Below are positions 23,257 through 29,083 of a DNA stretch of 29,083 nucleotides, one piece after another. A program made the position numbers and the translations under genes. This DNA is from Allocoleopsis sp036703385. Its GTDB lineage: Bacteria > Cyanobacteriota > Cyanobacteriia > Cyanobacteriales > Coleofasciculaceae. Location: assembly GCF_036703385.1 (NCBI RefSeq), contig NZ_DATNPA010000256.1:1-29083 (forward strand). The letters run 5' to 3'. The notes under the pieces are model-generated. The model searched no databases. It saw nothing but the letters and a program-made list of their open reading frames with translations, and was not told the DNA's origin. Each line of letters starts with the position of its first letter. Positions within the stretch are counted from its first letter, which is position 1.

Positions 23257-24600
23257 ATGAATGCGATCGCAAAGCGGGACGCAGCCGCGTCCATCGCCCA
23301 AGAACTTGAATCTATTGTTACAGAGTCTGCCCTCTTTAACTGGGAACAGTTGCCAGTAACCTGGCAAGAGCAGCTGAACAGAGCAAGCTCATCAGAGGAT
23401 TTCCCCAGTTGTATTGTTTATCCCAATACAACTGAAGAACTTAAGCAGGTCATGGCCTGTGCTTACAGGAACGGTTGGAGCGTCCTCCCCTGCGGGAGTG
23501 GTAGCAAATTAGGCTGGGGTGGACTGGGCAAGGATGTTGACCTCGTTATCAGTACCGAACGTCTGAACCGGGTGATTGAACATGCGGTGGGTGATTTGAC
23601 GGTTACCGTAGAAGCTGGCGTTAAGTTAGCTGATTTGCAAAACCTGCTCCTCAAGGAGGGTCAATTTCTTCCCCTCGACCCTGCCTATCCTCAACAGGCT
23701 ACTTTGGGTGGAATTATTGCCACAGCAGATAGCGGTTCTTGGCGTCAGCGCTATGGTGGGGTTCGGGATATGTTGCTGGGGATTTCCTTTGTCCGCAGTG
23801 ATGGGCAACTCGCTAAAGCCGGGGGTCGGGTGGTGAAAAATGTGGCGGGTTATGACTTGATGAAGCTGTTCACAGGGTCTTATGGCACGTTGGGTATCTT
23901 GACAGAAGTAACATTTCGTGTATATCCAATGCCCCTAGCATCGGGGACTGTTGTGTTAACGGGTGATGGAGATGCGATCGCATCAGCCACAAAAACCTTA
24001 CTCGCATCTGCGCTAACACCTACAGCTGTCGAGCTGCTTTCTACCCAGCTTGTCACTCAACTGGGTTTGGGTCAAGGCATGGGCTTAATGATGCGTTTCC
24101 AAAGCGTGAAAGAGAGTGTCAACGAACAGTCTTCTCGGATACTTGAAGTTGGGCAAAAGCTAGGTTTAGGAGGCACTCGATATACTGATGCAGACGAAGC
24201 GAGTCTATGGAAATCATTACCCGAACAAATCTGGGCGACACCCCAACAGCCAACAATTACTTGCAAAATAGGAGTATTACCGACTGCGGCTGTCACAAGT
24301 TTGGCTCACCTAGATACCCTAACGTCTCCAGCAGGATTTGGGTTAATTCATGCTGGGAGTGGATTGGGGCTATTGCGGCTTAATCCTGAGGTTGCGACGC
24401 CTCAGAAAATTATGCAATTACGACGTTATTGTGAATCTCAACGTGGTTTTCTGACTGTTTTGGAGGCACCGAATTCTTTGAAGCAACAGCTGGATGTCTG
24501 GGGTTACGGCGGCAACGCATTGAATGTTATGCGAGGAATTAAACAGCAATTTGACCCCAAAAATCTTTTAAGTCCTCAGCGGTTTGTGGGAGGAATTTAG
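23257..24600 (+). CDS. glcE: Glycolate dehydrogenase FAD-binding subunit GlcE
   Basis: A 447-residue flavoprotein subunit of glycolate dehydrogenase, which oxidises photorespiratory glycolate to glyoxylate. The PCMH-type FAD-binding domain (about 45-225) has CIVYPNTTEELKQVMACAY, WSVLPCGSGSKLGWGG, ATLGGIIATADSGSWRQRYG, VKNVAGYDLMKLFTGSYGTLG and ILTEVTFRVYP. The C-terminal part is shorter than that of GlcD, and the final segment reads MRGIKQQFDPKNLLSPQRFVGG, as expected for FAD-linked oxidases. The N-terminal 20 residues are strain-specific, so the ATG at 23257 is a fair but not certain start. glcF follows 250 bases downstream; glcD is not in the window, which is common in cyanobacteria where the three subunits are dispersed. 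Confidence 0.9.
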   Translation: MNAIAKRDAAASIAQELESIVTESALFNWEQLPVTWQEQLNRASSSEDFPSCIVYPNTTEELKQVMACAYRNGWSVLPCGSGSKLGWGGLGKDVDLVISTERLNRVIEHAVGDLTVTVEAGVKLADLQNLLLKEGQFLPLDPAYPQQATLGGIIATADSGSWRQRYGGVRDMLLGISFVRSDGQLAKAGGRVVKNVAGYDLMKLFTGSYGTLGILTEVTFRVYPMPLASGTVVLTGDGDAIASATKTLLASALTPTAVELLSTQLVTQLGLGQGMGLMMRFQSVKESVNEQSSRILEVGQKLGLGGTRYTDADEASLWKSLPEQIWATPQQPTITCKIGVLPTAAVTSLAHLDTLTSPAGFGLIHAGSGLGLLRLNPEVATPQKIMQLRRYCESQRGFLTVLEAPNSLKQQLDVWGYGGNALNVMRGIKQQFDPKNLLSPQRFVGGI

Positions 24601-24620
24601 ATTGAAAAGGTGCCAGACAT

Positions 24621-24660
24621 CAGAATACAGGAGTCAGGAGTCAGAATACAGAAGTCAGAA
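24621..24660 (+). repeat. Heptamer repeat CAGGAGT/CAGAATA x5.7
   Basis: The units CAGAATA, CAGGAGT, CAGGAGT, CAGAATA and CAGAAGT, then a partial CAGAA, follow each other in perfect 7-base register, starting 20 bases after the glcE stop codon. The rest of the glcE-glcF gap shows only AT-rich sequence. Confidence 0.8.
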
Positions 24661-24851
24661 AGGGGAATTATAGCAGTCGCCAAGGTGATTAGGACAAATA
24701 TCCCCAAGCGAATTGTCAATCTCTGCTTTTGAAATGTCCTAACCGTTGTGACGGTTGCTATAAATCAAATTTTGAATTCTAGATTCTGAATTCTTCTGTG
24801 AAAAAATCCTACCAGGGCAGACAAAACCATCCATTAAAAAATACATAAAAT

Positions 24852-26279
24852 ATGCAGACTTCATCTACCACACCTAACACTAATTTGCCAGATGCAGACT
24901 CGCTACGGGGGGATTCACCGAAATCTCTACAGGAAAATCCGATTGATGCTCAACCCTCTCCTGGAATTCCAACTCCTGGTTTTGATGCCTACCATCCCCC
25001 AGAGCAAAAGCTGCTAGATACTTGTGTTCACTGTGGGTTTTGCCTTTCTACCTGTCCGAGTTATCGGGTAATTGGTAAGGAGATGGATTCTCCGAGGGGT
25101 CGAATTTATCTGATGAATGCGATCAATCATGGTGAGGCTCCCCTTGCTGAAGGTACGGTACAACATTTTGATAGTTGCCTGGGGTGTCTCGCTTGTGTAA
25201 CTACTTGTCCTTCTGGGGTTCAGTATGACAAGTTGATCGCGGCGACTCGTCCTCAAGTTGAGCGAAACTACCCGCGTAGTTTAAGCGATCGCATTTTTAG
25301 AGCGCTCCTGTTTAATATATTCCCCTACCCTGCACGCCTGCGTCTCTTGCTGCCGTTTCTTTATCTGTATCAGAAATCGGGATTGCAGAAACTTGTTCGC
25401 GCTACAGGTTTGCTGAAGAAATTATTCCCCCGCTTGGCGGCAATGGAGTCGAATTTGCCACAAATTACCCCAGATGCGTTCCGAGATAATCTACCAGATG
25501 TTGTCCCAGCGCAAGGGGAGAAGCGCTATCAAGTCGGTGTGATTTTGGGTTGTGTGCAGCGGGTGTTATTCTCGCCTGTGAATGCAGCAACGGTGCGCGT
25601 CTTAACGGCTAATGGCTGTGAAGTGGTGATTCCGAAAACTCAAGGGTGTTGTGCTGCACTGCCGGAACATCAGGGACAACGCGAACAATCCCAAGCGTTA
25701 GCACGACAGATGATTGATAGTTTTGAGGGTACAGGCGTTGATTTTGTGATTATCAATGCGGCGGGTTGTGGTCATACTCTCAAGGAATACGGTCATATTT
25801 TAGAAGATGACCCAGAGTATCGGGAAAAAGCTAAAGCATTCGTGGCTAAGGTAAAGGATGCTCAGGAATTTTTGGCGCAAGTGGGACTGACGGCGAAGCT
25901 TTCACCTGTTACTGATGAACCGCTAACGATGGTTTATCAAGATGCTTGTCACTTATTACATGGGCAAAAAATTAGCGTGCAACCTCGGCAGTTGTTGCGG
26001 CAAATTCCTAATGTGAAGTTGCGGGAACCTTTAGATGCGGCTTTGTGTTGTGGTAGTGCTGGGGTTTACAACATGCTGCAACCGGACGTGGCGGATGAGT
26101 TGGGACAGCAAAAGGTTGAGAATTTGCTAAATACGGGGGCGGAGTTGATTGCTTCAGCTAATCCGGGTTGTTCGTTGCAAATTAAGAAGCATTTGGGGTT
26201 GAAGGGGAAGGAGGTTACTTTGATGCATCCGATGGAGTTGTTGGATTATTCGATTCGCGGGGTGAAGTTGCAGAAGTAG
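24852..26279 (+). CDS. glcF: Glycolate dehydrogenase iron-sulfur subunit GlcF
   Basis: A 475-residue electron-transfer subunit working with GlcD and GlcE. Two ferredoxin-type 4Fe-4S motifs are complete: C58-x2-C61-x2-C64-x3-C68-P and C109-x2-C112-x2-C115-x3-C119-P. The C-terminal half has the two CCG (cysteine-rich) domains: GCVQR, CCAALPEHQG and AAGCGHTLKEYG in the first, and DACHLLHGQK, LCCGSAGVYNMLQP and NPGCSLQI in the second. The first 45 residues are proline- and serine-rich, longer than in proteobacterial GlcF. It belongs to the photorespiratory glycolate pathway together with glcE upstream on the same strand. Confidence 0.94.
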   Translation: MQTSSTTPNTNLPDADSLRGDSPKSLQENPIDAQPSPGIPTPGFDAYHPPEQKLLDTCVHCGFCLSTCPSYRVIGKEMDSPRGRIYLMNAINHGEAPLAEGTVQHFDSCLGCLACVTTCPSGVQYDKLIAATRPQVERNYPRSLSDRIFRALLFNIFPYPARLRLLLPFLYLYQKSGLQKLVRATGLLKKLFPRLAAMESNLPQITPDAFRDNLPDVVPAQGEKRYQVGVILGCVQRVLFSPVNAATVRVLTANGCEVVIPKTQGCCAALPEHQGQREQSQALARQMIDSFEGTGVDFVIINAAGCGHTLKEYGHILEDDPEYREKAKAFVAKVKDAQEFLAQVGLTAKLSPVTDEPLTMVYQDACHLLHGQKISVQPRQLLRQIPNVKLREPLDAALCCGSAGVYNMLQPDVADELGQQKVENLLNTGAELIASANPGCSLQIKKHLGLKGKEVTLMHPMELLDYSIRGVKLQK

Positions 26280-26643
26280 AGATTGCCCTCACCCCCCAGC
26301 CCCCTCTCCCAATGTTGGGAGAGGAGGAGTTAGATAGTAATGGTAGGTTGAGTGATCGCATCGCTGCATTTTTGCATAAATGTCGTAGATATTGGGGATG
26401 TTGGAGGATGTAATCGCACCACCCGTAAAATCCTCCAACTAGCAAGTGCACTAAAGCGATGGTATGGAACATTATTCTTTGTTATCACAATAATTCAGAT
26501 AACTCCTCTAAGACTGACGCAACTCAAATACTGACCTACTCTTTGGCAAATTTGAGGGTTAACTTGGGAACTATGTATTAGAGCTATACTTGCTTTCCTC
26601 AGTTATGGTCTCCCTTACATCCAGAATTTCCCAGAGGGTAAAG
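26280..26643. other. Intergenic region after glcF
   Basis: About 364 bases. It holds the CCTCTCCCAA hairpin at 26303-26324 and otherwise AT-rich sequence with the promoter of the next gene. Frames of 60-85 codons here are on opposing strands and unsupported. No RNA gene is visible. Confidence 0.5.
26303..26324. terminator. CCTCTCCCAA hairpin after glcF
   Basis: CCTCTCCCAA (26303-26312) pairs perfectly with TTGGGAGAGG (26315-26324), loop TG, in a C-rich context (CCCTCACCCCCCAGCCCC). This unit is dispersed in many cyanobacterial genomes. It lies 23 bases after the glcF stop and may end the transcript, though there is no T-run. Confidence 0.55.
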
Positions 26644-27228
26644 ATGTCTGACTCAAGCACAACAGTTAGTGAACAACTAGACTACCCATTTCTATTGGTC
26701 ACACACATGGTCTGTGCTGATCAGCAGATTCATTCTGAAGAGTCGAAAGCTCTGCGCGAATTGGCAGATCAAGTCAGGATAGGACAAGGAAGCCTTGATG
26801 AGGTAGAGAAAATCCTCGCTCAAGACGAACAGCATCTCTCTGTGGAAGATGTAGCTCGTAAGATACTGCCAGGTCAGCAGAGCGAGGCAATGCGGCAAAT
26901 CCTGGCGCTGGCGTACATTGACGGTTTCTTTTCACCGTTGGAACGCGAGATGATTGAGCAGGTGGCGCGGATTTGGCAGTGGTCTGCGGGGGAGATAGAA
27001 CAGCTTATTCAAGAAGCAGAAGGCTTCACGGCTAACCGCTCTGTCAACAATGACAAAAAGCAAGCAGAACTGTCTGTCGGTGCCCGTTTGTTAAGGGGAG
27101 CTCAGTCTGTGTTGTCTCGCGAACTGGTCACCAAGTTGGTAGAGATTGCTCCTGAAAATTTCGGACGCAACATTAAGCACTGGAGTTTAGACTACGATGG
27201 CAAAGAGCGCCGAGTAGAGAAGCAGTAA
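26644..27228 (+). CDS. TerB-like domain protein
   Basis: A 194-residue soluble protein with a TerB/DjlA-like helical bundle. Acidic features of that fold are visible as MVCADQQIHSEESKALRELA near residues 22-40 and LALAYIDGFFSPLEREMIEQVARIW near 85-110. The family is tied to tellurite resistance and to membrane-associated stress complexes, but a specific role cannot be assigned. The ATG at 26644 is preferred because AGAGGGT lies just upstream; an in-frame ATG at 26590 would add 18 residues. The C-terminal 60 residues are outside the TerB fold. The stop codon overlaps another ATG (TAATGA) that opens only a 15-codon frame. A transposase gene follows 212 bases later, so a downstream partner or a longer original gene may have been lost. 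Confidence 0.75.
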   Translation: MSDSSTTVSEQLDYPFLLVTHMVCADQQIHSEESKALRELADQVRIGQGSLDEVEKILAQDEQHLSVEDVARKILPGQQSEAMRQILALAYIDGFFSPLEREMIEQVARIWQWSAGEIEQLIQEAEGFTANRSVNNDKKQAELSVGARLLRGAQSVLSRELVTKLVEIAPENFGRNIKHWSLDYDGKERRVEKQ

Positions 27229-27251
27229 TGACAGCTAAAAAATTAGTTAAG

Positions 27252-27272
27252 TTCGCGAGTGCTGCTCGCGAA
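27252..27272. other. Perfect 8-bp hairpin TTCGCGAG/CTCGCGAA
   Basis: TTCGCGAG (27252-27259) and CTCGCGAA (27265-27272) with a 5-base loop, followed by TAAAAG, lie just after the TerB-like gene. They may act as a terminator, or be a dispersed palindrome. The rest of 27273-27440 contains a CT-rich stretch (27347-27388) and no gene. Confidence 0.45.
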
Positions 27273-27440
27273 TAAAAGTCAGCGCTATGAAACTGACATG
27301 AAATAATACAGACTTAAGATCAAGTTAGGATGATTGCCCAGGACAAAAACTCTCTTTGCGTCTCCCCGGTGCTGTGTCTCCGTGTCTAGCTTAAATACGG
27401 GCGTTCAACCTGATGGTATAAGTCATGGAAAGGGGAGAAA

Positions 27441-28784
27441 ATGACAATTAACCAAAATCAGTCATTTCTCCCCTGCATGAACTATAAACAACTTCAGAAA
27501 TTTCGCCAACAAGTTTACGAGTTACTCAACTTCGCACAGGATGCCACCTTTGAGTTGATGGATGCGGTACTGACAACACGCAATGTCTATAGCCTAGCTG
27601 ACTTTTCTTTAAGTCCCTTTTTTCGACGGAAGTGGCCCAGCATATATGAAGCTTTACAAGACTGTAGACCCAATCGCAACAAGTTAATGCGCCTGTATAT
27701 GAAACAGATACCAGCGCAGGAGCCCCCCGTTTTAGCCGTAGATCATACAGCTTGGACAAGACTTCATTCACCAACACTGCAAGACCGTACTTACTCTCAT
27801 CAACCGAGTGCGATGGCTTGCAACAAACCGATTAGTGTCGGTCAAGGATACAGTACCATAGCTTGGATACCCGAACAATCAGGAAGTTGGGCATTACCGT
27901 TGAGACATGAGCGGATTAGCAGTTGGGAGAATCCAATTAGCAAAGCGGTTTGGCAAATCAAACAAGTTTGTAAGCATCTGCCACTACGCCCTATGATTTT
28001 GCTAGATAGTGAATATGGCAATGCTTCCTTGCTCAATCAAACCGACGAGATAGAAGCCGACTTTTTGATGAGGATTCGTTCTAATCGTTGTTTATATTCA
28101 GCACCTCCTGCCTATACAGGTAAGGGACGACCGAGGAAGCATGGTCAAAAATTTAAGCTCAACGACTCTTCAACCTGGTGGGAAGCCACTCAAATGGTTG
28201 AAGTGGAAGACTCCAAGTTAGGACGGCTTCGAGTCCGGATGTGGCAAGACCTACATTTTTCCGGCAGTGCAACTCATGCCATGCAATTAATTTTAGTCGA
28301 GCGTATTCTACCGGAGGAATCACGCTCAAAGTCTCAACCTTTATGGTTGGTGTGGGTAGGAGAGAAAATGCCTCCCCTTAGTGGGATTTGGCCACAATAT
28401 TTGCGTCGCTTTGCTGTTGACCACTGGTATCGTTTTCTCAAGCAACGATTACATTGGACAGTTCCTCAACTTAGTACTCCTCAACAAGGTGAAAGATGGA
28501 GTGATTTAATGCCTATCTTGAGTTGGCAGTTATGGTTAGCTAGAGATTTGGTGGCACAGCACCATCTTCCTTGGCAAAAACCTCTCTCCAATTTAACTCC
28601 TGGGCGGGTGGCTCAGTCAATCGCATTACTTTTACCCCAGATTGGCACACCGACAGTCTCTCCCAAACCCCGTGGAAAGTCTCCGGGCTGGCAATCTGGG
28701 AACAAACGTACTAAAAAAACTCGTTATCCCGTGGTGAAAAAAGGGAAAACACCACACAAAAAACGGACTAAACCAGCCGCTTAA
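27441..28784 (+). CDS. DDE-type transposase (IS701/DDE_5-like)
   Basis: A 447-residue transposase of a cyanobacterial family close to the IS701/DDE_5 group. The N-terminal half has FRQQVYELLNFAQDATFELMD and a helical DNA-binding region. The catalytic core shows an aspartate in PPVLAVDHTAWTR, one in MILLDSEYGNASL and an acidic residue in RRFAVDHWYRFLKQRLHW, where an aspartate is present at the position usually held by glutamate. QLWLARDLV follows. The C-terminus (about 405-447) is a lysine/arginine-rich tail. The frame is intact with no stop or frameshift. GGGGAG lies directly before the ATG. I could not establish terminal inverted repeats or a target duplication, so only the gene is annotated. 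It lies between a TerB-like gene and the end of an rRNA operon. Confidence 0.88.
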   Translation: MTINQNQSFLPCMNYKQLQKFRQQVYELLNFAQDATFELMDAVLTTRNVYSLADFSLSPFFRRKWPSIYEALQDCRPNRNKLMRLYMKQIPAQEPPVLAVDHTAWTRLHSPTLQDRTYSHQPSAMACNKPISVGQGYSTIAWIPEQSGSWALPLRHERISSWENPISKAVWQIKQVCKHLPLRPMILLDSEYGNASLLNQTDEIEADFLMRIRSNRCLYSAPPAYTGKGRPRKHGQKFKLNDSSTWWEATQMVEVEDSKLGRLRVRMWQDLHFSGSATHAMQLILVERILPEESRSKSQPLWLVWVGEKMPPLSGIWPQYLRRFAVDHWYRFLKQRLHWTVPQLSTPQQGERWSDLMPILSWQLWLARDLVAQHHLPWQKPLSNLTPGRVAQSIALLLPQIGTPTVSPKPRGKSPGWQSGNKRTKKTRYPVVKKGKTPHKKRTKPAA

Positions 28785-28931
28785 TCTCTATTTTTTTTCT
28801 GAATGTTCTTCTTGCTCAGCTTTTGGCTATCGCTGAGTTAATTTGTCGTAGTCTAAACTCCAGTAATGACTAAGATGGCTCGTTCGTACCTAGTATGCTA
28901 ATCCGCTTTAGGGTATCGACTATTTCAGATA
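28785..28931. other. Gap between the transposase and the rRNA terminator
   Basis: It contains a T-run (28791-28798), a 6-bp stem CTCAGC (28815-28820)/GCTGAG (28832-28837) that might end the transposase transcript, and probably the right end of the insertion sequence. No gene is seen. Confidence 0.45.
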
Positions 28932-28976
28932 AAACCAAAGCCGCCTCTGGTTGATATCCAGAGGCGACTTTGGTTT
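28932..28976 (-). terminator. rRNA operon terminator
   Basis: Read on the minus strand, AAACCAAAG-T-CGCCTCTGG pairs with CCAGAGGCG-G-CTTTGGTTT over a 7-base loop: 18 Watson-Crick pairs and one central G-U pair, followed by TATCTG after the TTT of the stem. On the plus strand the central pair would be a C-A mismatch, so the stem fits transcription from the 5S gene. It begins 9 bases after the 5S 3' end. Confidence 0.9.
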
Positions 28977-28985
28977 GTGATTCAA

Positions 28986-29083
28986 GACCTGGCACCGAGC
29001 TATTGTCCCCGAGGGTTACCCCGAGAGTATCTTCGCCGCTGCAACGTTTCACCTCCGAGTTCGGGATGGGTACGGTGTGGTTC
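28986..29083 (-). rRNA. rrf: 5S ribosomal RNA (partial, 3' part)
   Basis: The minus strand reads GAACCACACCGTACCCATCC at the window edge, then CGAACTCGGAGGTGAAACG, the universally conserved 5S loop B/C region, and ends GGTGCCAGGTC. About 98 of the roughly 118-120 bases are present; the 5' end, and presumably the 23S and 16S genes, lie beyond the right edge. The 3' end at 28986 is set by the expected helix I complement. Its product is the 5S component of the large ribosomal subunit. Confidence 0.95.

Noticed and set aside
27279..28837. GTCAGCGCTAT (27279) versus ATCGCTGAG (28829) as terminal inverted repeats of the transposase element
   Set aside because: Only about 10 of 12 positions match, each side also forms its own local hairpin, and no target duplication was found.
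1..29083. A large undescribed gene system such as a defence island or biosynthetic cluster
   Set aside because: Genes are mostly independent housekeeping functions; no nuclease-ATPase-effector cassette or biosynthetic core enzyme is visible apart from TnpB and the Ycf46 cluster.

Overview
The window comes from a cyanobacterium, probably a filamentous one with a repeat-rich genome. The evidence is a photosystem I gene (psaD) directly followed by trpE, the cyanobacterial/plastid families Ycf46 and Ycf35, frequent HIP1 octamers GCGATCGC (for example 1145-1152, 9963-9970, 10091-10098), and several families of heptameric short tandem repeats between genes. Most of the window is ordinary core-genome content. 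I found no CRISPR array, no tRNA and no prophage. I also found no multi-gene cassette that looks like an undescribed system; the most interesting items are small-scale.

Layout. 1-414 (-): N-terminus of a phytochrome-family sensor running off the left edge. 725-1039 (+): small conserved-looking protein of unknown function, behind a promoter region with direct repeats. 1355-3542 (+): psaD and trpE, separated by a self-complementary short-repeat block. 3868-6952 (+): two GT4-type glycosyltransferases. 7213-8106 (-): secreted class D beta-lactamase. 8302-9996 (+) and 11451-12533 (-): fused permease and lipoprotein binding protein of an Fe(III) ABC importer, facing each other. Between them sits an IS200/IS605-type tnpB element (about 10176-11441) that appears to have landed in the loop of a dispersed palindrome. 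12899-13366 (-): Nudix hydrolase. 13514-15022 (+): malQ. 15085-16673 (-): rRNA pseudouridine synthase and a RodZ-like protein, translationally coupled. 17003-17740 (+): DUF2993 protein. 17878-18555 (-): NarL-type response regulator. 18883-21337 (+): ribbon-helix-helix protein, Ycf46 ATPase and Ycf35, closed by a strong terminator. 21548-22993 (-): AMIN-domain peptidoglycan amidase. 23257-26279 (+): glcE and glcF of glycolate dehydrogenase. 26644-27228 (+): TerB-like protein. 27441-28784 (+): DDE-type transposase. 28932-29083 (-): terminator and 3' part of a 5S rRNA, the tail end of an rRNA operon entering from the right.

How the genes work together. Three groups make functional sense: the iron importer pieces (no ATPase subunit in the window), GlcE/GlcF (GlcD elsewhere), and the RHH-Ycf46-Ycf35 cluster. 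The rest are independent housekeeping genes. Both transposases sit in intergenic space next to core genes. The intergenic regions carry most of the unexplained structure: heptamer repeats, perfect palindromes and terminator hairpins.
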